Below are positions 1-9,400 of a DNA stretch of 64,000 bases, piece after piece. The translations under genes were made by a program, and so were the position numbers. The notes under the pieces are model-generated. The model searched no databases and was not told where the DNA came from. It was given only the letters and a program-made list of their open reading frames with translations. Positions within the stretch are counted from its first letter, which is position 1. Each line of letters starts with the position of its first letter. Location: assembly GCA_016286035.1 (NCBI GenBank), contig JAEERY010000087.1:21575-85574 (forward strand), given 5' to 3'. The DNA is from Lachnospiraceae bacterium (GTDB lineage: Bacteria > Bacillota > Clostridia > Lachnospirales > Lachnospiraceae).

Positions 1-1270
1 GAGCTAGGTTGTTGGCTGCTTCGGCTATCTCATCAATTGATTTGTTCATGTAATTAAGAGTGCTGTTCAAATTCTCAACAGATTCATTCTGGCTGTGATT
101 TGAAGCGGCTAAAGTACGTGTGATGTTTGTACATTCACTTGCACTTGAACTCATATCACTGGAAATATTTGAGAGATTAAGCAACATGTTTCTTGTCATG
201 GAAACATATGCGTTCAGACTCTCGCAGAGTGTGGTCACTTCATTATTGCCCTGAGGGATAACAGTGATGGTGAAATCACCCTTACTCATATCGGTTATGC
301 TCTTTGTTACATCTGTAACAGGATTGATGTATTTTGAAATGATGAAATACAAAAGAAGAGCAAGAAGTATAAGCAGTATCGCTGCCGAGATGAATGTGAT
401 GCTTACAGTTGATGTAATGCTGCTACTGATAAAAGAATAGGGGACAGCACTTACAACAACCCAAGATGTTCCTTCGATCTCGGTAGAGCAGAACATATAT
501 TTTCCTGACGAGGTCTTAGCGGTAAGAACCTTGTCATTTATATCCGTTGATGAAGTGTTGAGTGAATCAAATACCTGCGAAAGTCCCTGCATTATGGGAT
601 CTGCACATTCCGTAACAGTCTGACCCGTGATACCGTCGACACTGCTAACAAGGATGTCTTTTGTACTCTTGTTGATTATGTAGAATGTTGCATCAGGTGA
701 GCTTGATTTGAAAGCATTCAGCTTTTCGGCTACCTTATCAAAATTGATATCACTGCTCAGTACCGTATTGTTGGCAAGCATTACGGAACATGCCAGGCAT
801 GTCTTGCCGGTTGATGCATCAACATAGGGTTCTGAAGTATATATCTGTCCGTTGCTGCTAAGAGCGCCCGTGAACCAAACTCTGTCCGTAAATACAAAGG
901 TGTCATCGGGTATCCATCCGGAACCGTCAAGGAAGACGCCGCGGTCACCGAAACCTATGTAAATATCCTGGGAATCGGGATCTTCTGCAGTGATCTTTAA
1001 CAGCATGTTAAGAGTTGCATCATCGGACTGATCAGGCATGTTCTTGAACACGCTTGCGGTCTGACTGACTCTTGATTCTATCAGGCTCCACCAGTTGTGG
1101 ATCTCGCTGGCATACGAAACGGATTCCTCGGCAAGGATGGTCTCTGTAAGAGAGGTGATACGTATGCTTTGCATTCTGATGTTGTTTGCTGTGATAAGGA
1201 TTATGACGATTGCCACAAATGCGATGATCTCGCTGGATAGGATTTTCTTTAACGTTTTTCTTTTTTTCAT
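1..1270 (-). CDS. Methyl-accepting chemotaxis protein, dCache type (3' end outside window)
   Basis: Transmembrane chemoreceptor read leftward off the window edge; 423 residues are visible. The start is the ATG at 1268-1270, preceded by GGTGAGGTG. The protein opens with a lysine-rich cap (MKKRKTLKKI) and a membrane helix (about 10-30), then an extracellular dCache sensor (about 35-275) with the typical motif around VFTDRVWF. A second membrane helix lies at about 285-307 and is followed by a HAMP linker (KYINPVTDVTKSI) and the first part of the helical signalling domain. The kinase-control tip lies outside the window. The Cache domain suggests sensing of a small ligand outside the cell; the ligand cannot be read from sequence. 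Confidence 0.9.
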   Translation of the reverse strand, partial: MKKRKTLKKILSSEIIAFVAIVIILITANNIRMQSIRITSLTETILAEESVSYASEIHNWWSLIESRVSQTASVFKNMPDQSDDATLNMLLKITAEDPDSQDIYIGFGDRGVFLDGSGWIPDDTFVFTDRVWFTGALSSNGQIYTSEPYVDASTGKTCLACSVMLANNTVLSSDINFDKVAEKLNAFKSSSPDATFYIINKSTKDILVSSVDGITGQTVTECADPIMQGLSQVFDSLNTSSTDINDKVLTAKTSSGKYMFCSTEIEGTSWVVVSAVPYSFISSSITSTVSITFISAAILLILLALLLYFIISKYINPVTDVTKSITDMSKGDFTITVIPQGNNEVTTLCESLNAYVSMTRNMLLNLSNISSDMSSSASECTNITRTLAASNHSQNESVENLNSTLNYMNKSIDEIAEAANNLA

Positions 1271-1288
1271 ATCAAACACCTCACCATG

Positions 1289-1317
1289 TTTAAATATAAT
1301 ATATTTTATGGTACAAT
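1289..1317 (+). promoter_or_regulatory. Candidate promoter of the YitT-family gene
   Basis: TTTAAA (1289-1294), a 17-base spacer, then the extended -10 TGGTACAAT (-10 hexamer 1312-1317). This would give a leader of about 65 bases. The leader holds TTGTCA/TGACAA inverted repeats (about 1330-1358) that could bind a regulator. Confidence 0.45.
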
Positions 1318-1336
1318 CTACATGGTATGTTGTCAA
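1308..1336 (-). promoter_or_regulatory. Candidate promoter of the dCache chemoreceptor gene
   Basis: Reading the minus strand, TTGACA (plus 1331-1336) is followed after 17 bases by TACCAT (plus 1308-1313), about 38 bases before the start codon. The -35 is perfect and the -10 matches 4 of 6. It overlaps the candidate -10 of the divergent yitT-like gene. Confidence 0.45.
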
Positions 1337-1390
1337 TTGTCAGTCATTTTATGACAATTTGCATAAAACCCAAAAGAAAGGCAGATAAAA

Positions 1391-2227
1391 ATGAATAAGA
1401 GATTCGAAGATCTTATTTCATATGTGATGATAACAGTAGGTGCGCTGATGGCAAGCTTTTCGGTCGCGTGCATCTTATTGCCTAACGATGCGATCGATTA
1501 CGGTACAGCGGGTGTGGCAATAATCGTCAGCAAGATGACGGGACTTAGTCTGTCGCTTTGCGTGTTCTTTATATTCCTACCTTTTTTGATCGCGGGAATA
1601 TGGATACTGGGAAAGAGATTCGGAATAAAAGCGGCTGTCGGATCGCTGGTATACACAGTGGGGCTGGCTGTCTTTGAAAGAGTGCCTTTTGAGCTTAACA
1701 CCGAGCATTTTTTGGCTGTAGTATTCGGAGGAGCGATACTCGGAGCCGGATTGTCGCTTATATTAAGACACGGCGGATGTATTGACGGATCGGAGATATT
1801 TGCCAATATAGTTATAAGAAAACTTTCGGACAGGACGGGAAAGAATTTCAGCATGTCCTATATACTTATAGCATTCAATGCGTGTGTATATATGGCGGCA
1901 TTCCTTCTTATAAATCGTAACTCCGCATTGCTGAGCCTTCTGGTCTATGTCATAGCAACAACGATAATAGATCACTTTACGGATCATTTCGAAGCCATCA
2001 AACAGGTTACCATCATAACCAAGGAGCCCGATGAACTGATAAAGGCTATCAAGAAGGAACTCAACAAGACCTGTACCATCATGAATTCGTACGGAGCGAT
2101 AGCCGGAGAGAACCGTACGCTGATCTGCTACGTAAACTATTTTGAACTGCAAAAGATGCGTGAGATAATATCAAGGAACAAAGGTACGTTCAGTACTGTA
2201 TCCACGATCGATGAGATATTAAGATAA
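1391..2227 (+). CDS. YitT family membrane protein (DUF161 + DUF2179)
   Basis: Integral membrane protein of 278 residues, normal length for the YitT family. About five to six hydrophobic segments fill residues 8-195, with the family's conserved glycine and acidic stretch (GGCIDGSEIFA, about 127-137). The C-terminal 80 residues form a soluble DUF2179 domain (about 200-278). Members are widespread in Firmicutes; the substrate is not established, so no transport function is claimed. ATG start with AAAGGCAG upstream. Followed after 20 bases by the chorismate mutase gene, probably in the same transcript. Confidence 0.88.
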   Translation: MNKRFEDLISYVMITVGALMASFSVACILLPNDAIDYGTAGVAIIVSKMTGLSLSLCVFFIFLPFLIAGIWILGKRFGIKAAVGSLVYTVGLAVFERVPFELNTEHFLAVVFGGAILGAGLSLILRHGGCIDGSEIFANIVIRKLSDRTGKNFSMSYILIAFNACVYMAAFLLINRNSALLSLLVYVIATTIIDHFTDHFEAIKQVTIITKEPDELIKAIKKELNKTCTIMNSYGAIAGENRTLICYVNYFELQKMREIISRNKGTFSTVSTIDEILR

Positions 2228-2247
2228 GAAAGAGAGGAAGGTCAAAT

Positions 2248-2520
2248 ATGGATCTGAATCAGGCCAGAAAAAAGATAGAGGAGATCGATGCCAAGATGGC
2301 TGCTTTGTTTGAACTAAGAATGCACTGTTCAAAGGAGATAGCAGAGTATAAGATAGCAAATGACATGCGCGTTTTTGATGCTGTAAGAGAAAAGAAATTA
2401 CTCGATCTAAACAGCGCGCTTATAGAAGATAAAGAATTAGAGACATATTACAGAGACTTTTTGAGAGCGGTCATGAACATATCCAAGGATTATCAGAGAA
2501 ATATCATGTCCGAAGAATAG
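2248..2520 (+). CDS. Chorismate mutase, stand-alone AroQ type
   Basis: All-helical 90-residue enzyme that converts chorismate to prephenate, the entry step to phenylalanine and tyrosine, in the cytoplasm. By alignment to E. coli P-protein mutase the active-site set is complete: R7, R24, K35, D44, R47, E48, S78 and Q82. There is no fused prephenate dehydratase or DAHP synthase, and no other aromatic gene lies nearby. The start is supported by GAGAGGAAGG about 10 bases upstream. It follows the YitT gene closely and is probably co-transcribed with it. Confidence 0.9.
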   Translation: MDLNQARKKIEEIDAKMAALFELRMHCSKEIAEYKIANDMRVFDAVREKKLLDLNSALIEDKELETYYRDFLRAVMNISKDYQRNIMSEE

Positions 2521-2551
2521 ATATTTTTATGTGTTAATTTGTCAGATTTTA

Positions 2552-2580
2552 TACACAATAGGAAAAAAGTGTGATATAAT
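2552..2580 (+). promoter_or_regulatory. Promoter of the DUF58 operon (extended -10)
   Basis: The extended -10 TGATATAAT has its hexamer TATAAT at 2575-2580. A weak -35 (TACACA, 2552-2557) sits 17 bases upstream. Transcription would begin near 2587, leaving a leader of about 60 bases before the ATG at 2646. Confidence 0.6.
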
Positions 2581-2645
2581 CAAAACGGTATAGTTTTTTA
2601 TTGGGAGCCAAAACAATAAACGTTTAATAAGCGAGGGTTTGGAAG

Positions 2646-3644
2646 ATGAAATTAGTTATTGTTCTGCTGGTAGGTATCATCCTGTACATTCTGGTCAGTC
2701 TTATCTACAAGAGATTCTGGCATAAGGGATTAAACATCTCCGTGGAATTTGAGAGCGATATGGTAAGAGAGGGCGACGACAACAAGCTTATCGAAAAGAT
2801 CTCAAATGACAAGGTATTGCCGATCAATATCCTTCAGATAAGATTTGCTCTGCCCAAGGTATTCAAATTCGCAGAGGTCAAGAAGTCATCGGCTGTTACC
2901 GACCAGATCTACAGAAGCGATTATTTCTCAGTTTTGCCTTATCAGAAGGTAACAAGATATTATCCTTTCAAGTGTACACAGAGAGGATGTTATCAGTTGG
3001 CGAGTATAGATGTCTTCGGAATGGATTTCTTTATTTCGAAAGCAAGACGAATGACACTTAAGACTCCCAGACTCATGTATGTACTTCCGAAACCTATTCA
3101 CGATATAAGTGTTCCAGAGAACATAGACAAGATCATGAGTTCAATAAAGGAAGACGGCGAATCAAGAAGATGCGTTGTACTTCTCAACACAGAGCTCAAT
3201 TCGATGTCAAGAGCGGATGAATTAGTTGAAGACGGCGTTCGTATAGCAGATTATCTCGTAGAGAGATGCTACAAGGAAAACATACCGGTTAAGTTCTTCA
3301 CAAACGGTATCGACATGATCACCGGAGAGGAATGCAAGACCGGATTTGTATCAGATATCGAGAACAAGGAATCACTCCAGAAGACTATATCAAGAATCGA
3401 TATCACAAAGTCACCCAGAGCTTTCAAGCATGTGCTTGGCGAGGCAGAGAGACTGGATGACGGAAATACAGATTTTGTTATTATATCAAACAACAGAAAA
3501 TCAGATTTCGTCAAACTGCTTGAAGAGTTTACTGCAAAGGGACATGTTGCAAAACTCGTTATACCTGAGTTTAAGGATGTAGATATTACACCGTACGAAG
3601 ATGACAAAGAAAAGATTGTAAAGTGGGTGGTGGAAAATGATTAG
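2646..3644 (+). CDS. DUF58 domain-containing protein
   Basis: 332-residue protein with one N-terminal membrane helix (about 3-20) and a cytoplasmic body. The DUF58 hallmark is the segment YYPFKCTQRGCYQLASIDVFG at about 100-120 (Arg-Gly after a Cys-containing strand); the rest resembles a degenerate von Willebrand A-like fold. In many bacteria DUF58 proteins are encoded with a MoxR AAA+ ATPase and a transglutaminase-like membrane protein. Here no MoxR gene is adjacent. The next gene overlaps this stop by eight bases (ATGATTAG), so the two are translationally coupled and probably work together at the membrane. The exact role is unknown. Confidence 0.8.
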   Translation: MKLVIVLLVGIILYILVSLIYKRFWHKGLNISVEFESDMVREGDDNKLIEKISNDKVLPINILQIRFALPKVFKFAEVKKSSAVTDQIYRSDYFSVLPYQKVTRYYPFKCTQRGCYQLASIDVFGMDFFISKARRMTLKTPRLMYVLPKPIHDISVPENIDKIMSSIKEDGESRRCVVLLNTELNSMSRADELVEDGVRIADYLVERCYKENIPVKFFTNGIDMITGEECKTGFVSDIENKESLQKTISRIDITKSPRAFKHVLGEAERLDDGNTDFVIISNNRKSDFVKLLEEFTAKGHVAKLVIPEFKDVDITPYEDDKEKIVKWVVEND

Positions 3645-5082
3645 TAGAAGATATAAAACAATATTTGATTTTTCAAACTGCATGTTGATCTACCTGTTGG
3701 GCCTGGGTGCATCCCTTGGGATCACAGCCCTGGTAAGATATGAGAAATTCTCATGGCAGTACACATTGGTTTCTGCGATCATTCTGTTCGCATATACCAT
3801 GATAAGACTTTTTGTAAATCAGTTGCCGGTATCTTTCGTGGCACATATAGTAATCGCTGCGATCGCATTTTATATACCGTACGGAGCTTCGATACATAAG
3901 TATATGATAGCCGGTTTTGCGATCCTTCTTATAGTTATCGATATGAACGATTTCTATAAAAAGAAGAATCAGTCATACGGAGTAATTCATGTGGCATCAT
4001 GCTCGATATTCCTTCTTATCTTTGCATATGTTGATTATGCAGCAAACAAGGTAAGAGAAGTTGAAGGCAACATGAAGCTTGGCGTTAAGTATGAACTCTT
4101 TGCTACATTTGTATGTCTCATATGTATCGCATTCTTTGCTTTCATACTGATCCGTGCATATGTTGCAAATGCCATCAAGCTTGCAGATAACAGCCAGATC
4201 GATGAGAACGCGCCTGTTGATTACATGTACGGTAATTCAAACAGATTCGTAGGACCGATCATCGCACTTATCATCGCTGCAATGCTTGTTATCCAGTCAA
4301 GAACATCCGAGAACATTTTCGCAAATATGTGGATGGGTCTCTTAAAGGGTGTTGCAGGAGTATTCAATCTGTTCTCGTTTGTTCAGTCAAGCCAGACAGA
4401 GTTTGATGCAAAGACAAGGATCGCTGCACAGGGAACCACTCTTTACTATGTAGAGTTTGGTGTGGCACTTATCATAATGATCCTTCTTATAGCAGCTGTT
4501 GTAGCTATAATCACAAGGATCTACAAGAGCCATTGGCATAAAGATATCTCAGCCGATGAGACACTTGAATCTGCAGCCATGGTAGAGAAGAGAGAATGGA
4601 TCTACCATAAAGAGTCAAAGAAGATGGATGATACAGCAGTTACCAAGGCTGCTGAGATACCTACCGATATAGCTGAAATTGAAGAGGAAAAGAAGCCTTC
4701 CGAAGTAAAAGAAACGGTTGAAGAGAAGGTAGAAGAAGTAAAGGAAGCTTTAGAGGAAAAGGCTGAAGAAGTAAAGGAAGCTGCAGAAGAGAAAACTGAA
4801 CCAGTAAAAGAAGCAGTAGAAGAAAAGACCGAAGTTGCTAAGGATAAGCTTGAGGAAGCTAAGGAAGCTCTTGTTGAGAAAGCTGCCGAAGCAAAAGCTG
4901 CTGTGGAAGAGAAGGCTGAAGCTGCCAAGGAAGAAGTAAAGGTTCAGGCAGAAGATGCAGCAAAAGAAGCGGCCGGTGAGGTAAAGGAAGCTGCAGAAGA
5001 GAAAGCTGAAGCTGTAAAGAAAACAGCAGAGGCATCAAAGAATCATGCAAAACAGCAGTCTTCAGGCAATAAGAAGAAATAA
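3637..5082 (+). CDS. Polytopic membrane protein with C-terminal 11-residue helical repeats
   Basis: 481 residues. About seven to eight hydrophobic segments occupy residues 13-300, in the position where DUF58 partners usually have a TgpA-like membrane domain. No transglutaminase Cys-His-Asp domain follows. The cytoplasmic tail instead carries ten consecutive 11-residue repeats (nucleotides 4717-5046) of the type VEEKVEEVKEA, rich in Ala, Glu and Lys, resembling apolipoprotein or LEA-type amphipathic helices, and ends in a basic stretch (SGNKKK). The start overlaps the DUF58 stop. An intrinsic terminator follows at 5098. The membrane part is inferred from hydrophobicity only, and the function is unknown. 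Confidence 0.75.
   Translation: MISRRYKTIFDFSNCMLIYLLGLGASLGITALVRYEKFSWQYTLVSAIILFAYTMIRLFVNQLPVSFVAHIVIAAIAFYIPYGASIHKYMIAGFAILLIVIDMNDFYKKKNQSYGVIHVASCSIFLLIFAYVDYAANKVREVEGNMKLGVKYELFATFVCLICIAFFAFILIRAYVANAIKLADNSQIDENAPVDYMYGNSNRFVGPIIALIIAAMLVIQSRTSENIFANMWMGLLKGVAGVFNLFSFVQSSQTEFDAKTRIAAQGTTLYYVEFGVALIIMILLIAAVVAIITRIYKSHWHKDISADETLESAAMVEKREWIYHKESKKMDDTAVTKAAEIPTDIAEIEEEKKPSEVKETVEEKVEEVKEALEEKAEEVKEAAEEKTEPVKEAVEEKTEVAKDKLEEAKEALVEKAAEAKAAVEEKAEAAKEEVKVQAEDAAKEAAGEVKEAAEEKAEAVKKTAEASKNHAKQQSSGNKKK
4717..5046 (+). repeat. Ten in-frame 33-bp (11-residue) repeats
   Basis: The tail of the membrane protein can be divided without gaps into ten 11-residue units, for example VEEKVEEVKEA, LEEKAEEVKEA, AEEKTEPVKEA and VEEKTEVAKDK. 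Hydrophobic residues recur at positions 1, 5 and 8 and charged residues fill the rest. This predicts a long amphipathic helix with 11/3 periodicity. The DNA units are diverged rather than identical, so this is an old duplication. Confidence 0.85.
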
Positions 5083-5097
5083 GTACTTTGATTTGTT

Positions 5098-5127
5098 AAA
5101 AAGGTGGGCTGAGCGCTCACCTTTTTT
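5098..5127 (+). terminator. Intrinsic terminator of the DUF58 operon
   Basis: AAAAAGGTGGGC and GCGCTCACCTTTTTT form a stem of about 12 pairs with one G-U pair and a tiny loop, ending in six T. It lies 15 bases after the stop of the repeat-tailed membrane protein. Confidence 0.85.
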
Positions 5128-5156
5128 AATAATAAGATAAAGGGGATGTTGATCCT

Positions 5157-6083
5157 ATGACAAAATACGAAAAGCATGGAGCATTACATGTAAACAGCAA
5201 GGGAAAACTTGTTGATCACAATAATGAAACGGTTGTGCTTCATGGACTGTCAACTCACGGGCTTTCATGGTATCCGCAATACATCAACAGAGACTTCTTT
5301 GAGTTTATGAGCGATAAGTGGAAGGTTGATGTTATCAGACTTGCGATGTATACGGCTGAACTGGACGGATACTGCACCGGTGATGAAAAGAATAAGGAGA
5401 CGCTTTTAGAGATCGTAGACAAGGGCGTTAAGTATGCTACCGAGATCGGTCTTTATGTGATCATAGACTGGCATATTCTTATGGATTCAAACCCGCTTAT
5501 GCACAAGGATGAAGCGGTTGAGTTTTTTGAGACAGTGGCAGAAAAGTATCATGCATACGGAAATGTGTTCTATGAGATATGCAACGAGCCGAATGTGGAC
5601 TGCACCTGGGCTGATATAAAAGCATACGCTGACGAAGTCATACCCGCTATAAGGAAGCATGATGAGTATGCTGTGATCCTTTGCGGAACACCCACATGGT
5701 CGCAGGATGTGGATGAGGCTGAAAACGACCCCATAACCATTGATAAGAACCTTATGTATGTATTGCATTTCTATGCCGATACACACAGGGATAAATTGAG
5801 AAATAAGTTTACGGAAGCTGCTGACAAAGGACTGCCCCTTTTCATAACGGAATTTGGCTGCTGTGATGCAAACGGAGATCTTAGCAATAACTTTGAACAG
5901 GCAGATATGTGGATAAAGCTCGCCGATGAGTATGATGTGAGTTATGTGATGTGGAACATATCAAACAGAGACGAGACAAGCGCAAGCTTTGTTCCCGAGT
6001 GCGATAAGGTCACCGATTTTGAAGATGAAGATCTTCGTGAAGCATGCAAGTGGTTCGTAAATGTGCTCAAAGAGCATGCTTAA
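5157..6083 (+). CDS. Glycoside hydrolase family 5 (endoglucanase-like), cytoplasmic
   Basis: 308-residue (beta/alpha)8 retaining glycosidase. The acid/base glutamate is E144 in ICNEPN and the nucleophile is E232 in FITEFG; the family's HFY (204-206) and a late tryptophan (VMWN, W266) are also present. The overall pattern is closest to bacterial GH5 subfamily 2 endo-beta-1,4-glucanases. There is no signal peptide, binding module or anchor, so it probably acts inside the cell on imported beta-glucan oligosaccharides. The start has AAAGGGGA about 12 bases upstream. It directly follows a terminator, so it must have its own promoter or rely on read-through; none is obvious in the 30-base gap. Confidence 0.85.
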   Translation: MTKYEKHGALHVNSKGKLVDHNNETVVLHGLSTHGLSWYPQYINRDFFEFMSDKWKVDVIRLAMYTAELDGYCTGDEKNKETLLEIVDKGVKYATEIGLYVIIDWHILMDSNPLMHKDEAVEFFETVAEKYHAYGNVFYEICNEPNVDCTWADIKAYADEVIPAIRKHDEYAVILCGTPTWSQDVDEAENDPITIDKNLMYVLHFYADTHRDKLRNKFTEAADKGLPLFITEFGCCDANGDLSNNFEQADMWIKLADEYDVSYVMWNISNRDETSASFVPECDKVTDFEDEDLREACKWFVNVLKEHA

Positions 6084-6110
6084 GACTATTCATTAGGGAT
6101 TGTGATTAAG

Positions 6111-6398
6111 ATGGAATATATATTAAAGTCAACGATAGCTCTTGAATTCATTAAGAAATCTCCGGTGACGGGAAGCTATAAGGGCATGCGTTACCGCCTT
6201 ATGAAGGACTCAGATGAGATAGAGGTATGCATATGGCCCGAGCCGTATAACTTTATAAAAACTGCGGATGAATTAAAGCAGTACAATAGATTTCCTCTTT
6301 CCGCAGAAGGAAAGGATGCGGCTGTCGACTGGCTTAACGAGCAGGTGGATGTGCAAAGGCCGCTATGGGATACGGCATTAAGTACATCCTGGGTATAA
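6111..6398 (+). CDS. Small conserved-looking protein of unknown function
   Basis: 95 residues if started at ATG 6111; an in-frame GTG at 6102 would add three. The ATG is preferred because AGGG at 6095-6098 is nearer the usual distance. The protein is soluble, mixed alpha/beta, without membrane segment or cysteine cluster, and ends TALSTSWV. It lies 27 bases after the GH5 stop and before a bidirectional terminator, so it is probably the last gene of that transcript. I do not recognise the family. Confidence 0.6.
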   Translation: MEYILKSTIALEFIKKSPVTGSYKGMRYRLMKDSDEIEVCIWPEPYNFIKTADELKQYNRFPLSAEGKDAAVDWLNEQVDVQRPLWDTALSTSWV

Positions 6399-6419
6399 AA
6401 AATATATGAAGAAAAAGAC

Positions 6420-6446
6420 AAGCACCCCTGTGAGGTGCTTATTCTT
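6420..6446. terminator. Bidirectional intrinsic terminator
   Basis: AAGCACC (6420-6426) pairs with GGTGCTT (6434-6440) around a seven-base loop. T-rich tracts follow on both strands (TTATTCTTTT rightward; GTCTTTTTC leftward). It separates the convergent GH5 transcript and the giant activase gene. Confidence 0.8.
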
Positions 6447-9400
6447 TTATGCCTGCATCTTTTTGACAGCTGCTGATAGCATAAGCTTGATGCGGTTTAA
6501 CTGGTTTACTTCGCTGGCTCCCGGATCGTAGTCGATAGCAACGATGTTGGCTTCGGGATGAGTACGTCTTAGCTCTTTTATAACGCCCTTTCCCACGATA
6601 TGGTTGGGCAGACATCCAAACGGCTGCGTACATACGATATTGGGTGCCCCGGAGTGAATAAGCTCAACCATCTCACCTACCAAAAACCATCCTTCACCTG
6701 TCTGGTTGCCGATAGAAACATAGTCCTCTGCATACTTGATAAGTGTTGATATGGGAGGTGCCGGATCAAAGTGCTTGCTCTTTGCATAAGCCTTGTTAAC
6801 AGGCTTTGTCAAAAGCTCTATAAAGTTTATTCCAAGCTGTGATATTAAAGCGCTCTTCTTGCTTGTAAAGAAGTGCTCATTCTTATATACCTGATCATGG
6901 AAGCAGTAGAGCATGAATCCAATAAGCTCGGGAACAACAGCTTCGGCTCCTTCGGCTTCCAGAAGCTCTACAAGGCGGTTGTTGCCGGCAGGAGAGTATT
7001 TAACGAGTATCTCTCCGACAATTCCTACACGGGGCTTCTTTAATTCCTCGTTGATCGGGATCTCATCAAACTCTTTTATGATCTGTTTCATCATCTTATA
7101 CATCTTTGTGATGCTGATATGCTTTCCAGAAACAAAATCAATACATTCCTTGACCCATTTTTCGTGAAGCCTGTCAACACTTCCGGGTTCGAGCTCATAA
7201 GGACGCATACGGTATACGACCTTCTGGAAGATATCTCCGAATACGGCACTTACGGCTGCTTTGGTAAGGAATTTTGCGTTTATCTTAAAGCCCGGGTTTG
7301 ATTCGATTCCACCGAGGTTTAAGGATATAACGGGGATATATTCAAGATTTGCTTTTCTCAGAGCCCTTCTGATAAATCCTATATAGTTTGTTGCCCTGCA
7401 TCCGCCGCCGGTCTGAGTTATGACAAGAGCTGTCTTTTTAAGATCATATTTGCCGGAGAACAGTGCCTCCATTAGCTGACCCACAACAAGAAGCGAGGGA
7501 TAGCATGCATCGTTATTTACATATTTAAGTCCCATATCGATGGAAGCACGGCTGTTTGTATCAAGTACGACCAAGTTGTAGCCGCAGCTTGCCATGGCAG
7601 GTCCCATGATATCAAAGTGTATCGGAGACATCTGAGGAACGATTATAGTATAACCGTCTTTTCTCATCTCTTCGGTAAACTTTACTTTTTCTATTGAACT
7701 GGGACGAACAGTTCTTTGCTTGTTTAAGCGTTTTCTTACATCGAGAGCTGATATGAGAGAACGTATCCTTATCCTTGCGGCACCTAAGTTATTTACTTCA
7801 TCGATCTTAAGACAGGTATAGATCTTATCCGCATTTGAAAGTATGTCATTAACCTGATCTGTCGTAACCGCATCCAGTCCGCAGCCGAAAGAGTTAAGCT
7901 GTACGAGATCGATATTGTCGGTCGTACGCACAAAACTTGCAGCAGCATAAAGACGTGAATGATACATCCACTGGTCGGATACTATAAGCGGTCTTTCGGG
8001 ATTTCCCATATGAGATACGCTGTCTTCTGTAAGGACTGCGATATCATAGGATGTTATCATCTCGGGGATACCGTGATTTATCTCGGGATCAAGGTGATAA
8101 GGTCTTCCTGCAAGGACTATGCCGCGCATGCCTGTCTCATTTAACTGTTTAACGACTTCCTCACCCTTTTTCTGTATATCCTGATGAGCTTTGTCGAGTT
8201 CCTTCCAAGCATCGAATACGGCATTTGTGACATCAAGAGCCGGAAGTTCGGGGAATTCTTTTACCAGAGCCTTGGCAACGACATCGGCGCTTATAAACGA
8301 AAGGAAAGGATTTTTAAACTTAACCTCGCCGCGTCCTATCTCTTCGACATTGTTTTTTATGTTTTCCGAGTAGGATGTGACTATGGGACAGTTATAGTGG
8401 TTGTTTGCATCCTTAAACTCATTTCTCTCATAGAAGAGAGCGGGGTAGAAGATAAAATCAACCTTCTGGTTTATGAGCCACATGATATGACCGTGAGCCA
8501 GTTTTGCCGGATAACACTCGGATTCCGACGGTATGGATTCAATGCCCAGCTCGTATATTTTACGGTTGGATATCGGCGAGAGAACAACCCTGTAGCCGAG
8601 GTCCGTAAAGAAGGTATACCAGAAAGGATAGTTCTCATACATGTTTAATACTCTTGGTATACCGACTGTTCCTCTTGTTGCCTTTTCGGCACTTAAAGGC
8701 TCGTAATCAAAGAATCTGTTGAGCTTATACTCAAACAGATTGGGTATGTTGTTCTTGTTTCTTTCTTTTCCGAGACCGCGCTCGCAACGGTTTCCGGAGA
8801 TGTAATGACGTCCTCCCGGGAAACGGTTTATGGTAAGACGGCAGTTGTTTGTACAGCCTTTGCACTTTGACATGCTTGTCTCAAAGGTAAACGCTTCAAC
8901 AGCCTTCTGGTCGAGCATTGTTGTGCGATATCCTTCTTCGAAACGCTCTCTTGATATAAGAGCAGCACCAAACGCACCCATGATACCTGCGATATCGGGT
9001 CTTATTGCTTCACAGCCTGCTGTCTTTTCAAAGCTTCTCAAAACAGCATTGTTATAAAAGGTACCGCCCTGTACGACTATGTTCTTTCCAAGTTCCGAAG
9101 CATCGGATACCTTTATGACCTTAAACAGGGCATTCTTTATTACTGAGTAAGCGAGACCTGCGGAGATATCGGCAACGGAAGCACCTTCCTTCTGGGCCTG
9201 CTTTACTTTTGAGTTCATAAATACAGTACAGCGTGTTCCAAGATCTATCGGATGAGGAGCAAATAAAGCCTCACTTGCAAAATCCTGAACACTGTAATTA
9301 AGTGATTCGGCGAAATTTTCTATAAAGGAACCGCAGCCCGAAGAACATGCTTCGTTAAGCTGGACACTGTCTACGGTCTGGTTCTTTATCTTGATGCATT

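Noticed and set aside
1095..1388. 97-codon plus-strand frame before the YitT gene
   Set aside because: Mostly antisense to the chemoreceptor start and without an RBS or recognisable protein pattern.
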